NCBI GenBank assembly: GCA_010356995.1 | Contig: ML996687.1 | Location: 931,803 to 995,802 of the forward strand | Direction of reading: 5' to 3' | Origin: Trichodelitschia bisporula | Taxonomy: Eukaryota > Ascomycota > Dothideomycetes > Phaeotrichales > Phaeotrichaceae | Length of the DNA stretch: 64,000 bases | In this document: positions 42,432 to 53,994 of the stretch, one piece after another | Layout: every line of letters begins with the position of its first letter | Numbering within the stretch: the stretch's first letter is position 1 | Notes under the pieces: generated by a model | Told to the model about the DNA's origin: nothing | What the model saw: the letters and a program-made list of their open reading frames with translations, nothing else | Database searches by the model: none | Translations under genes and position numbers: made by a program

Positions 42432-42811
42432 AGGTGTGTGAAAGGAGTAGTAGCAATGGGAAGTCGACAAGGTGACCTCGTATAAAAATGGTTGAGCCGG
42501 GAAGGAGAAGAGGGGAACGTGATGGCGACGGTAGGCGGAGCGGGGTTGAGCGGGGTGGGGCGGGGCGGAGGTGTGATGGCGGCAGGCTGCCTGCCGTGCC
42601 TGACCGTTTGATGCTTGGCAGAAATTTAGCGGGGCTAGTAAGAATGCGGGGCGCAACTCGCGACTTTGCTTGACTATTTCATAGTGCCAAGCGGCCCCGC
42701 CATGTGAGTCGACGAAGCAGTGATATCGACGAAGCAGTGATATCGACGACAACGGCCGCATACTTCAGCATCAGCTCAATCAACCGCTATCCCGTTGTTC
42801 ACACCTCCCGA
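42432..42811. promoter_or_regulatory. Divergent promoter LTO1/MES1 with tandem repeat
   Basis: 380 bp shared upstream region. Contains two exact tandem copies of a 17-bp unit, TCGACGAAGCAGTGATA (about 42709-42742), plus a partial third, and a GC-rich patch with GGGGCGG-type repeats (about 42540-42575). Confidence 0.55.
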
Positions 42812-44960
42812 ATGACTTCGTCGGATAAAATTCTCCCTGAAAAGGGTGCCCGCAGCATTCTCATCACATCAGCACTTCCTTATGTGAACAATGTCCCGCA
42901 TCTCGGAAACATCGTTGGCTCAGTTCTCAGCGCCGACGTGTTTGCGCGGTATTGTCGGCTGAGAGGCTACCGCACGCTTTACGTTTGCGGTACGGATGAG
43001 GTATGCTCCTGGCCCGTTTTCCCTTGAACTCAGCAAACTGACCACGTCTAGTACGGAACAGCTACGGAAACCAAGGCCATAGAAGAAGGCGTGACTCCGC
43101 GTCAGCTTTGCGACAAATACTTCGACCTTCACTCCGAAGTCTATAATTGGTTCGACTTATCCTTCGACATATTTGGGAGGACCAGCACACAGCTGGGCAT
43201 CAAAATTGCTCAGCACATTTTCCTGAAGCTGCACGAGAATGAGTACTTGGAGGAGCGCACAACTATCCAACCCTTCTGTGAAGATCCGAAACATCAGTCA
43301 TTCCTTGCAGACCGCTTCGTCGAAGGCGAATGTCCGCTGTGCGGTTATCTCGATGCCCGTGGTGATCAGTGCGACAAATGCGGCCATCTCCTTGACCCAC
43401 TTGTGAGTCTGCTTAGATTTGCTTCATTGTACCTCTAAGCTAATTACACATATAAGGATCTGAAAAACCCGCGCTGCAAGCTAGACGGCACAACCCCTGT
43501 CCCAAAGGAAACCAAGCACGTCTTTATACTCCTGGACAAGCTTCAGCCTGCTGTAGAGGAGTTCGTCAGCACTTCAAGCAAAAAGGGTGGTTGGTCAGCC
43601 AATGGTATCAGTATCACAGAGAAATGGCTCAATGAGGGCCTCAAGCCTCGGGGAATCACAAGGGATCTGAGGTGGGGGGTTCCAGTTCCCCTCCCTGGAT
43701 ATGAGAACAAGGTTCTCTACGTGTGGTTTGACGCTTGCATCGGATACGTATCGATAACCGCCAACTACACCTCCGAATGGGAACAGTGGTGGAGGAATGA
43801 TGACGTCCAGCTCTTCCAGTTCATGGGCAAGGATAACGTTCCCTTCCATACTGTCATCTTCCCCAGCAGTCAAATCGGAACTGGGGAAAAGTGGACAAAG
43901 TTGCACCATCTGAGCACTACAGAATACCTGAACTACGAGGGCGGCAAATTTTCAAAGTCTCGGGGCATCGGGGTTTTTGGGAACAGCGCTCAGGCGACCG
44001 GCATTCCTCCGGACGTGTGGAGATACTATCTTCTCAGCCATAGGTTTGTTTCTGTTATCCTTTTATGAACCTTTCTTACCTCTTCCCAGACCCGAATCAG
44101 GCGACTCGGAGTTTGTCTGGTCGCAGTTCATCGAGGGGAATAACAACGAACTTCTCAAGAACTTGGGCAATCTGGTGAACCGCATCATCAAGTTCGTCGG
44201 CTCGAAAACTTACGATTCCGTTGTTCCGGACTACACCCAGTACACCGAACCGCTGTTTGATGAGCACAAGGCCGCCACAAATACAGCGCTCAAAGAGTAC
44301 GTAGCGACTCTGGAGGCTGTTAAGCTTAAAGCTGGTCTGGCAATTGCCATGCAAGTCTCTTCCCTCGGCAACAAGCTTCTGCAGGATCACCATCTTGATA
44401 ACAAGCTGTTCGAATCCAACCCTCAGAAGTGTGCAGCTGTCGCTGGCCTTGCCCTTTCGCACGTCCACTTGCTCGCATCTCTGATCTCGCCTTACATGCC
44501 CGCCACCTCGGTTTCGATTCTAGAACAGCTGAACGCACAGCCGCTGCAGATTCCGGACGAGTTCAGCCTCGACTCCATCCCGCCGGGCCACCGTATCGGG
44601 AAACCGGCGTATCTCTTCACCCAGATAAAGCCTGAGAAGGAAGAGGAATGGCGAAATCTGTTCGGCGGCGAAGAGGCCCGCAAGGCGCGTGAGGAGATGG
44701 CAGCGAAGGCTGCAGCCAAGAAGGCTGAGAAGGACAAAAAGAAGGCCAAAGCCTCCAAGGGTCCTGCTCCCCTGACTCCGGAGGAAGAGGCAGCAAAGAA
44801 GGCGGCCAAAAAGGCGGCCAAGAAGGAGAAGCTGGCCAAGGCAGCGGCGGGGAGGAGCGTGGAGGCGATTGAAAAGGATGGGGCGCAGAACCCCGACGCC
44901 GGCACGGCGCTCGAGGAGGTCACCGAGGGTGTGAAGCAGACGGTTCTGCAGACATCCTGA
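42812..44960 (+). CDS. MES1: Methionyl-tRNA synthetase, cytosolic
   Basis: Exons 42812-43000, 43052-43402, 43457-44043 and 44090-44960 (introns 51, 54 and 46 nt), 665 residues. Class I synthetase charging initiator and elongator tRNA(Met). Visible: HIGH-type HLGN in [16 protein letters not shown] (residues 21-36), a zinc knuckle [18 protein letters not shown] in exon 2, the [12 protein letters not shown] segment, and KMSKS-type KFSKSRG. The C-terminal tail is an Ala/Lys-rich basic helix ([17 protein letters not shown]) that probably binds tRNA or partner proteins, different from the GST-like N-terminus of yeast Mes1, which is lacking here. Confidence 0.94.
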
Positions 44961-45195
44961 GTGAAATATGGAGCATGGAGTCCTGTCTGAATCTAGCTAG
45001 CTAGCCGTCTCTAGATCTGATCATCGTAGATTAGAATTTTGGGTTTCCCCTTCCAGTCGTGCCTTGTGCCACACTCCGGGCCTGATGACGGCATTTTATT
45101 CTACTTTTGTGCATTTCGCATACATACACGTTCCGTTCATTATCCTCACTTCATGCCCCACGCCTTAAGCCTGTTATTCGTGCAGTCATTTCTCA

Positions 45196-47038
45196 TCAGT
45201 GCCCATGCCCATCATCCTCCCCCCTCTGCTCTGGATCCAGCTTGATGAGGGTGTCGATGCGCATGATAGAGACACACGCCTCGACTGCACTTTTAAGCTG
45301 CTTAACCTTGCTCATGGCCGGCTCGAGCACACCAGCCTTGATCTCGTCATGAACTTTTCCGCGCGCAAGGTCAAGGCCATAGTTCTTGTAGTTTTTGCGT
45401 CGCGCCAGCGCCTTCTCATCCTCTGTAAATTGGCTCGGCCCGCCGGCGGCGGTCGCAGCATCGGCGGCGCGCTGCGACAGAGCGTGCCGGGAACGCAACT
45501 GGGCGACCAGCTCACTAGCGTCAAGCGCGGCGTTGATGGCCAGCGTCTTGGGCACCACGAGAAGAGAAGCGGCAAAAGCGGCAATCGCGAGCTGCTCCCG
45601 AGAGCCCTGTACGAAGACTATTAGTAAACGTCCAAGTAGCACTGGGGTGATGCACTCACCACCGACGTGGCCCATTCTTCCAGGTAGATGTGCAGTGCGG
45701 TCTCGACCGCCCCGCCACCCGGTACGATGCGACCGCTCTCAAGCGTGCGCTTGACGGCTGAGAGGGCGTCATGCACCGAGCGCTCCATCTCGTCGAGGGA
45801 GTAATCGTTCGCACCGCGTAGGATAATGGATGCCGACGAATGGACCTTGGTGCCCTTGACCAAGATGCATTCGTCGTCCGAAATGCGTTCCTGGACCACC
45901 TCCTCGGCCTGACCTAGGTTGCTTGCGTCAAAGCGCTCATCGCCGTTCATGTCAGACAGTGTGCTGACGAGGGTTGCGCCAGTGGCCTTTGCTATCCTAC
46001 GGAGGTCCTCCTTCTTGCAGCGACGCACGGCCATGGCACCACGTTCGATAAACTGCTTCAGGCAAAGGTCATCGATTCCCTTGGTTGTGAGTACCACGTT
46101 GGCGCCAGCCTTCAGGATCATCTCGACGCGCTCGAGGACAAGCGTACTTTCGCGCTCACGGATCTTCTCGAGCTGGGCGGGATCGTCAATGGTGATGTGC
46201 ACACCCAGCTTCATGCGCTCCTTTTGCAAGTTCATGTCCAGGCAAGCAATTTTGGCATCCGTGACACGGGTGCGCATAGACTGGGAGGCGACGGTGCAGT
46301 TCAGGGCATACCCTTTGACCAGGATGGACTCCCTGGCAGATTGACCATGCGCTTTGAGGATGTTCACGGCCTTGACGGGGTATTTGACTTCATTCTTGCT
46401 GTTTGTGTTCTTCACGGCCTGCAGGGCATCGACGACCATGGCAGAGAAGAAATCCGGGTCGCTGCCAATGATCTTGGACGACATGGACGTTTTGGCAATA
46501 CTTATGAGGGACTCGCGACCCAGTGACTCGACTTTGGTAGCAATATTCTCGTTCATGTAGCGGACAGCCTCCCGGAGAGCTAACCGGTAGCCTGTGATGA
46601 TGGTGGTGGGATGTATCCGGTTCTTCATTAGCTCGTTGCCACGGCGCAGGAGCTCGGCGGCGATGAGAACCACAGACGTCGTGCCGTCTCCCACCTCCTT
46701 ATCCTGTTGCTGGGCCAGCTCGACCAGAATCTTCCCGGCAGGATGTTCAATGTCGAGGAGGCTCAGGATGGTCGCGCCGTCGTTTGTTACCGTCACGTCA
46801 CCGATGTCGTCAACCATCATCTTGTCGAGGCCGGAAGGTCCAAAGGAGCTCTTCACGACGTTCGCGATAGCTTGAGTGGCCATGACATTCTGGTCGCGGA
46901 TGTCCTGTCCACTGATCTTCTGGCCGCCGAGGACTGTGGGGGAGCGTTAGGTCCATGAAGCAGCATGGCGGGGAGGGGAGAGTGGGGCAACGCACACAGA
47001 GTTCCAGCATTGCGGGGTTGTTGGAACAAAGTCGTCAT
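45196..47038 (-). CDS. TCP1: T-complex chaperonin CCT subunit alpha
   Basis: Exons (minus) 46996-47038, 45660-46933 and 45196-45606 (introns 62 and 53 nt), 575 residues. Subunit 1 of the cytosolic CCT/TRiC chaperonin that folds actin and tubulin. Seen: the N-terminal strand [18 protein letters not shown] across the first splice, ATP-site [20 protein letters not shown] and [25 protein letters not shown], and [14 protein letters not shown]. The motif order agrees closely with yeast Tcp1, with a ~12-residue Ala-rich insert ([11 protein letters not shown]) before [10 protein letters not shown]. Convergent with MES1, 235 bp between stops. Confidence 0.96.
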
Positions 47039-47983
47039 GATGGGGAGTTGTGAAGGTCGGATAGATAAGGAGACGGAGGGGAACAAAAAGTTGAGGAAGT
47101 TGGGGGAGTGGAGGAGGGGGACAGCAGTACTAGAACTAGGTGCCGCCGTGGTTGTCTGTCCGTCGTCTCTTCTCCAAGATGCTGAGCTAAACGCGACGCG
47201 AAATAATTCCAGACGGGGGTGGAACAAGGATTATCCGATTGAATATGGGGGGGAGTCGTACAAATGGCAGTGGCCTTTTTGTCTTGGGAGATTCTCTACA
47301 TATCGGCGAGCCTTGCTGATGATAACATAAGACTGTACCTAGGGAGAAGAACAAGAAGTGCTTGAGACTCCAGCAATCTTGCCGCTCTTTCGATCGTGGA
47401 GGTGGACATGAGAGGACAACCGTATGAACTGATGCGAGGGGAACAATTAATTAATCAAGTTGTAGGCGCGTCACCTATTTGAGAAGATGAGGCATGCCAT
47501 TATTATTCTATCAAGACACTCTTCTACCACTACACTACTGTAGTATGTGCAAGCTATAGATTGATACATGCTGTGCTACATACGGGTACTGTGATATGTA
47601 CTGTGCTACGGATGTATACTCGCATGTACTACGTCCAGCTTGCTATTCCCACCAATATTAAGAGAAAGAAATAATTCACGACGTCGCAAACAAAGGGAGA
47701 AACGTACGTGACAACCATAGGGTTTTTTAACTTCCCACAGTACTCACGCTACTACAACTAATTCTGGTTCTAGTTCTACCGTACTGTGGTACGGTTCTAG
47801 GGAAAGAGCGAGTCAGAGATTCGCGGGGTACCCAAACGAACGCTCATTACCCCTCCTCCAATCTCAAAGCCACACCGAAACCAACAGCTCACAACTTCCG
47901 CTCACAACCGAACACACCAGAAAATCGCTTATCTTTTTACACCACCCAGAAAGTGTCTATCCATCACTCTTCGAACCTTCGAA
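47039..47983. promoter_or_regulatory. Divergent region TCP1 / prolyl-tRNA synthetase
   Basis: 945 bp with no recognised gene. The AT-richer middle (about 47490-47640) carries one TACGGATGTA motif (47605-47618) and several nearby TACTGT/TAGTACGT-like words. A palindrome-like CCGTACTGTGGTACGG lies near 47780. Confidence 0.5.
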
Positions 47984-49692
47984 ATGGCGGGAGAAGCCAG
48001 TGCACCTTTGGCCGATCGCCCGAAGGCTGCGAAAAAGGAGAAGAAAGACAAACCGCCGCAGAAGCCCAAGGCGAAGCCTGCCCAAGCCGCTTCCGTTGAC
48101 ACCAAGGGTATCACGGTCAAGAAGGATGATGACCTTGGTGAATGGTACCAGCAAATGCTGTCCAAAGGGCAATTCATCTCTTACTACGACGTGTCTGGTT
48201 GCTACATCCTCGAGCCCGCGTCGTACGCCATCTGGGAAGAAATCAAGACATGGTTTGATGCGCAGATAAAGACGCTTGGTGTGCGCAACTGCTATTACCC
48301 AATCTTTATCAGCGAAGACAACTTGCAGAAGGAGAAGGACCACATCGAGGGCTTCGCCGCTGAGGTGGCGTGGGTTACGCACGGCGGCAAGTCGAAGCTC
48401 GACAAGCCCATCGCCATCCGCCCGACCTCCGAGACGGCCATGTACCACGACTTTCACAATAAGATCCAGTCTCACCGTGACCTTCCTCTCAAGCGCAACC
48501 AGTGGAACAATGTTGTGCGCTGGGAGTTTCGCAACCCGATGCCCTTTATCCGCTCGCGCGAGTTCCTTTGGCAGGAGGGTCACACAGCGCATCTGACCGA
48601 GGAGGAGGCTGGCAAGGAAGTGCTACAGATCTTGGACTATTATACAGGCGTGTACGAGGAACTCCTGGCCGTTCCTGTTGTCAAGGGTCGCAAGACTGTC
48701 AATGAGCAGTTCCCCGGCGCTTACTACACCACCACCATCGAGGGCTTCATCCCGGGCACGGGTCGCGGTATTCAGGCTGCCACGAGCCACTGTCTCGGTC
48801 AGCACTTTGCCAAGATGTACGACATCACCGTCGAAGATCCCAACGCCAAAAAGGACTCCGGCGAGGCACCCTCCAAGCTGCACGTCTGGCAGAACTCGTG
48901 GGGCCTGACGACCCGCTCCATCGGTGTCATGATGCTTATTCATGGTGACGATAAGGGTGCCGTGATCCCACCGCGTGTCGCTGAGATCCAGGCCATCATC
49001 ATCCCCGTTGGCGTGACGGCCAAGGCCAGCGAAGCGGACAAGGCGGCGCTGTACGGCACTGTCAAGGATATTGCCGATAAGTTGCGTGCCGCTGGTGTGC
49101 GAGTCGACACGGACCTACGCGAGCACTACAATGCCGGCTGGAAGTTCAACGATTGGGAGCTGAGGGGTGTGCCGCTGCGTATCGAGTTTGGCCCCAAGGA
49201 CATGGCTAAGGGTGTCATCGCGACGGCGCGCCGTGACACGGGCGAGAAGTCAACCATCAAGATTGACGACGTGGCTGAGGGCGTCCCCAAACTGCTCGAG
49301 ACCATGCAGGCGGAGATGTTGGCGCGTGCCCGGAAGGAGTACGATGAACACCGGAAGAGCATTACTCTCTGGGATGAGATCTTGCCAGCCCTGAACGGAA
49401 AGAACGTTGTTCTGATCCCACACTGTCTAGGCGGTGATTGTGCCGATGCCATCAAGGATGAGACAGCGGCTCTCCAGAAGGCTGCAGGCGCGCAGGAAGA
49501 TGCGCGCGCTCCTAGCATGGGTGCCAAATGTACGTCCTCTTACTCATTTCTCGACTGCAAGACAAGCTAACCCCCTGGACAGCGTTATGCATCCCCTTCG
49601 AGCAGCCCGAGCTGGCAGCCGGCACCAAGTGCTTGCGCCCTGCATGTGGCCAGGACGCTCAGAAGTGGGTGCAATTCGGACGGAGCTACTAG
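47984..49692 (+). CDS. Prolyl-tRNA synthetase, eukaryote/archaeal type
   Basis: Exons 47984-49529 and 49583-49692 (intron 53 nt), 551 residues. Charges tRNA(Pro) in the cytosol. After a Lys/Pro/Ala-rich N-terminus the class II core appears: DLGEWYQQMLSKGQFISYYD, motif 2 region RPTSETAMYHDFHNKIQSHRDLP with RWEFRNPMPFIRSREF, and motif 3 GLTTRSIGVMMLIHGD. The anticodon domain follows (GVRVDTDLREHYNAGWKFNDWELRG). The C-terminus holds the extra zinc-binding-like domain ending LCIPFEQPELAAG...CLRPACG and VQFGRSY, with the ending Tyr of this class. No bacterial-type editing insert is present. The yeast orthologue is YHR020W. Confidence 0.95.
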
Positions 49693-50049
49693 CCGGGAGG
49701 GTGTACAGTCGACGTGGGCGAGCAGGCAGGTTTCAGCTTTCGCCGGCTCCAGGAGATACCCCACACCCATGCAGCTAAAACAAAAGAATTTAGTTCGTCT
49801 GGCTTTTATGCTTTCGCAAATGTTGTGACTGTCTCTGAAAGTACCTACCGGTCATTTCCCCTTACTTCGCTCCCCGACGGCGTTTATGTTCTTCGGTTCT
49901 AGTAGAGCAGATGCGAGTGAGAAACACGGTGACAACGCACGCGGATCGGTGGATGCAACAGACCTTCAAATAGAGAGAAACCATACGTCTACCGCTCTAA
50001 TCCCTCGCCAGCCTCAGTGATTCCTAGATATGTTGCCGGTTGATATGTA
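49693..50049. other. Intergenic, convergent 3' ends
   Basis: Between the stops of prolyl-tRNA synthetase and SNU66. Nothing recognised. Confidence 0.6.
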
Positions 50050-52023
50050 CTATTGCAGTCTCACACCCGCCTGCTGCGTCCGCTTTGCCTTGTCCCCCAT
50101 GGCCGTACTGACAACATGCTGGCTGCTGTCCAACAAGCTCATGGCCTCGCGCTTCTTCTCCTCTTCGATCTTCTTAAGCCGTTTCTCCGTCTTCTGCTTG
50201 CCGCTGCCCTTGCCATGGAACTGATGCGACAGGTGCTTGAATGCCTCCTTTTGGCTCATGTGGCGGCCAAACTCGTCGACGTATTTGAGCTCAACCTGCG
50301 GCCGGTAATCGCGGTTGAACATGTTGGTCAGCTCGCGCGACTCTTGCTGCTCGCGGTGCACGTTGCTCTGCCGCGCGTACTCCTCGCGCTCGCGAGCCGA
50401 CATGCGCTCCAGCCGGCCGCTCGTGCGGTCGCGCTCGCGCTGCATGCGCGCCTTGCGCTCGGCGTCCTCTTCGCGTTGACGCCGCTCCGCCAGGAATTTC
50501 TGTTGTTCACGGAACGACGAGTTGAGGTCACTGCCGTCGTGAGCATGTAATAACCCGCGCTGCTGTAACATCGCCACCGTCGCCCCAAGCCCCTGGTTGA
50601 GACTGCTCTCCTCTTCCAGGCCTGTGTGGGGAAGATCCGGTGCAACCACTGCCGTAGTCTCGCCACTTTTGTTGCGTTCCGCAGCTTCTTCAACGGCCGC
50701 ATATGACTGCTCCATGTCGACGTCGCCCTCAGCGTCAGCTGAATCTGTGCGGTGACGAGCCTTTTCAGGAGGCTGGGCAGATTTGCGCCGCGGCCGTTCG
50801 TCCTCATCTTCCGGCCGGCGCAAGTTGGCGACGAATTCGGACGTCTCGTCGAGCACTAGACCTGGTTCCTCAACGCTTTCAGTGACATCCATGGCGTTCA
50901 ATTCCTCCTCCTTAAGCTGTTTAGCCAAATCTTCGGGGCGCATTCGCTTCCGCTTCTTCAAGGCCCCTCGCCTCTGTTGCGCGAGCATGGCCTGAAGGTC
51001 CTCATCATCGATGATGTTCGATTCGTCTAAGGTGCGATTCTTGCCAGTCACGGCACTTCCAGCTCCAGAATCCACTTCCATAGTATCCGCGCTGGGCGCC
51101 ACAGACGGAAGGGGAGGGATATCGTCGTCGTCGACTTCGCGCTTCCGCGTTTTCCTCTCTTTCTTCTTCTTAGGCTTGCGGATCTTGATTTCTGACGGGT
51201 CAACGTAATCGGAGACCGGCTGCTTCTCCTCACGGAAAAGCTCGAGGTTAATCAGGACCCCCTTGGCCCGGTATTCTTCCTCCACAGCAGCCGACTGGGC
51301 TAACTCCAAAGTGCTGCCCTTGCCATCAAGTGTAAATGCACTGGTTTTGGTAACGCCGAGGCCCTCATCGTACTGAGCAAGTAGCGACTTGGGTCCCGAC
51401 TCGTCGATGTCGTTAGGGTTGTAAACCGGTTTCCGTTTTTTCGATTCGAGGCGCTTTTCAAGCTGCTCCTTCGCCCGCAATTCCAGATTCTCCAACTCGT
51501 CCTCCTCACTTTCATCGCCAATGACAGCATCCTTGAGCGTCAAAACTTGTTCGCTGCCAGCGTCAAACTGATCCAGCTCGTGGCCGACTTTGACGCCGGC
51601 AAGGTCGCGGGCTGTGTATTCAGCCTTCTTTCGCTGCGCCTCGCGCTCCTCCTGCAGCTTCTGTTCCTTCTCAATCTTTTTCTGGCGCTTTTTCTGTTGG
51701 ACTAACCATGACCGCGTGTCGAGGTCCTCCTCGGCTTCGCCCAAGGTCCTGCCCGCATATTTAGCGTCTCGCATAGCAGCATCTCGCGCTTTCTTGATTG
51801 CCTCCTTTTGCGCCTGTCGCTTCGCCTTGGCTGCAGCGTCCTCGTGCAGCTTCCTCCAGTTATCGCCGGCAGCCGCCTCGCGTGTGTCGATGGTGCTGGC
51901 GGGTTCTTCCCCGGAGTCGCCATCCTTGGATTTGAAGACTGGACCTTCACCGGCGGCTGGGAGCGGCTTCAGGCCCATAGCCACTCGGATCTTGTTCGCC
52001 GCATCTATATCGATTTCCGCCAT
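50050..52023 (-). CDS. SNU66: U4/U6.U5 tri-snRNP protein Snu66 (SART1)
   Basis: Intronless, 657 residues from the ATG at 52023 (MAEIDIDAANKIRVAMGLKP). Snu66 stabilises the tri-snRNP before spliceosome activation. The family start AANKIRVAMGLKPLP is intact; middle parts are charged coiled-coil (KKRQKKIEKEQKLQEE) with VGHELDQFDAGSEQVLTLKD, YDEGLGVTKTSAFTLDG and an acidic segment. The C-terminal SART1 block is clear: RDYRPQVELKYVDEFGRHMS, QKEAFKHLSHQFHGKGSGK and QKTEKRLKKIEEEKKREAMS. Hub1-binding HIND-like elements may be in the N-terminal half but I cannot place them securely. Confidence 0.94.
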   Translation of the reverse strand: MAEIDIDAANKIRVAMGLKPLPAAGEGPVFKSKDGDSGEEPASTIDTREAAAGDNWRKLHEDAAAKAKRQAQKEAIKKARDAAMRDAKYAGRTLGEAEEDLDTRSWLVQQKKRQKKIEKEQKLQEEREAQRKKAEYTARDLAGVKVGHELDQFDAGSEQVLTLKDAVIGDESEEDELENLELRAKEQLEKRLESKKRKPVYNPNDIDESGPKSLLAQYDEGLGVTKTSAFTLDGKGSTLELAQSAAVEEEYRAKGVLINLELFREEKQPVSDYVDPSEIKIRKPKKKKERKTRKREVDDDDIPPLPSVAPSADTMEVDSGAGSAVTGKNRTLDESNIIDDEDLQAMLAQQRRGALKKRKRMRPEDLAKQLKEEELNAMDVTESVEEPGLVLDETSEFVANLRRPEDEDERPRRKSAQPPEKARHRTDSADAEGDVDMEQSYAAVEEAAERNKSGETTAVVAPDLPHTGLEEESSLNQGLGATVAMLQQRGLLHAHDGSDLNSSFREQQKFLAERRQREEDAERKARMQRERDRTSGRLERMSAREREEYARQSNVHREQQESRELTNMFNRDYRPQVELKYVDEFGRHMSQKEAFKHLSHQFHGKGSGKQKTEKRLKKIEEEKKREAMSLLDSSQHVVSTAMGDKAKRTQQAGVRLQ

Positions 52024-52870
52024 GGTGATAACACGTAGGGGAGGATGAGAAAGTGTGGAAACACGTGTGGAGTTCGAGGCGTAGATGGGGGTGGGCGGAG
52101 GCGGAAGATTGAGGGTGAACCGCTGGAGCAGCAAGCTGCCAAGGAGAATTCCCCCGGAGCGGCGAAACGTGAATGGCGTATGCACGTGAAGTCTTGGCAT
52201 CAAATCTTCGCGCGTATAAGAAGGCAAAACTCCTCCCCGTCTCTCTGTCTTTTCTTCACGGATCTGTTGCCCGCCTTTCCTCGCGGTCTCGGCTGCGAGT
52301 TGAGAGTCGGGCAGCTCGACAAATCTAGGGAACCATCCTCACCTCCTCCGTGATGCAAATCCTGTCGGCAGATCTTAGAGCAAAAACAGCGCGCCAACTT
52401 GATCCTGAGTTCTTCGTGAGCTCGGTGAAGTTGTCGCGCTGGGGGCGTCTTATTCCGTTCCGTCTAGAGCGAGCGCTTAGCCCGTGAAAATGAAGGACAA
52501 ACCAAGGCAGCCTACATCCATTTACGTCTCCCTCCTCTTTTGTTGCATCCATGCTTGTCATCACTCTCTTTCTCGTGACGGTCTAGCACAGTTTTGTAGG
52601 TGTATCCCGCGCCGTAGCTACCCCTGCTCCGCGTAGATGAATAGGTCCCCTGTGGTTATGGATATACAGTATAGCAACATAGCAACGTGCAGCCCCAGAC
52701 GTAGACGGCACAATTAATTTGGACGCCTGCTTCTCCGTCGGACATTTTCTCGTGTCGTGAGGGGCAAGTTCGTCTTAAATGACCGTCATGCCTCTGTTTC
52801 GGAGCAACCGTACACGGCTCCTCCTCATGCTCAGTTTCTTCAACCAGTACCGTGTCCACTCCCTTCGGTC
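52024..52870. promoter_or_regulatory. Divergent region SNU66 / rhamnogalacturonan acetylesterase
   Basis: About 850 bp with no recognised gene; small frames show no conserved product. Both promoters must lie here. Confidence 0.5.
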
Positions 52871-53715
52871 ATGAAACTTGCCATTGCAGTGCTCGCGCAC
52901 GCTGCAGCGGCTGCTGCTGCGACACCCAAGCTTCTGATATGCTCAGACAGCACCACGGCCAACTACACCAGCGGTCCGCTGCAGGGCTGGGGCTACTACA
53001 TTGGCGAATACCTCTCCATTGGAGTTGTAAACCTCGCACGCAACGGCCGCAGCACACGCTCTTTCATCAAGGAGGGCCTGTGGAGCAAGTTGCTATCGCA
53101 GACCCAGGCGTCCGACTATGTCGTCATCGAAATGGGTCATAACGACGACGGGGACCCGACCGACCCGAAGAATACACGCGGCGGTCGCAGTGTGCTGCCG
53201 GGTATCGACGGCAAGACGGCGTCAGTCAAAGACGAGAACGGCAAGGCAGAGACAGTCCACACCTTCGGCTTCTACTTGCGCGAGATGATTGAGGATGTGC
53301 GCAAGAAGAATGCCATTCCCATCATCTCGGGCATGGTGCCGCGCAACTACTGGCGTCAGGGTAAGCTGCAGAGCGACTACAAATTCACCGACTGGGCGCG
53401 CCAGACGGCCGAGCAAGAGAAAGTTGAGTTTCTCGACCACACCAAGTACGGCGTGGAACGACTGCGGCCGCTGGGTGAGACGAAGGCAAAGACCTATTTC
53501 CCTCAGGACAATACCCACACCAACGCGGCAGGTGCGAAATGTAAGCGTGCACCATCCGGAAACCCCCATGCGGCGGTTGAAAGAGTGCTTTGAAAAAGGC
53601 TGACACGGCTCTTTCAGTGAATGCCGAGACGTTCGTGACGGCAGCGAAATGCGCCAAATCGCAGCTGGTTCGACACCTCAATGGCAAGGGCCAGGAAGTT
53701 AAGCAAAGTTGTTAG
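52871..53715 (+). CDS. Secreted rhamnogalacturonan acetylesterase (CE12, SGNH hydrolase)
   Basis: Exons 52871-53540 and 53618-53715 (intron 77 nt), 255 residues. Removes acetyl groups from rhamnogalacturonan I of pectin. MKLAIAVLAHAAAAAAA is a clean signal peptide. SGNH residues are in order: Ser27 in CSDSTTANY, Gly59 in ARNGRSTRSF, Asn91 in EMGHNDD, and Asp213/His216 in DNTHTN. The segment GLWSKLLSQTQASDYVVIEMGHND is typical of CE12. It is the only plant-polysaccharide gene in an otherwise housekeeping window, pointing to contact with plant material. No other secreted enzyme sits beside it. Confidence 0.92.
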
Positions 53716-53994
53716 TGGTCCTTGGACACTAAATTAAATAATACTGGGTGTGGCACTGTACTTCTACATAGAATGCACATGTTGGCCCAAAGACTTGCCT
53801 AATGGGTGATGGACGTGTTGACATGTACGCAGTAAACGAGTATTCTTGTCATGTGATTACGCATCACCGCGTTTCGGGCGTGGAAAAACATTATCCCCGT
53901 GGAGAATGGGCAACGGAGCCAGCTCGCGATCGGACCAAGGAACAATCCAATGCTTCCATTCACCTCTGTTGCATCTCATAGATGATCCTCTACC

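Noticed and set aside
47957-48592. 211-codon minus-strand frame
   Set aside because: Antisense of prolyl-tRNA synthetase.
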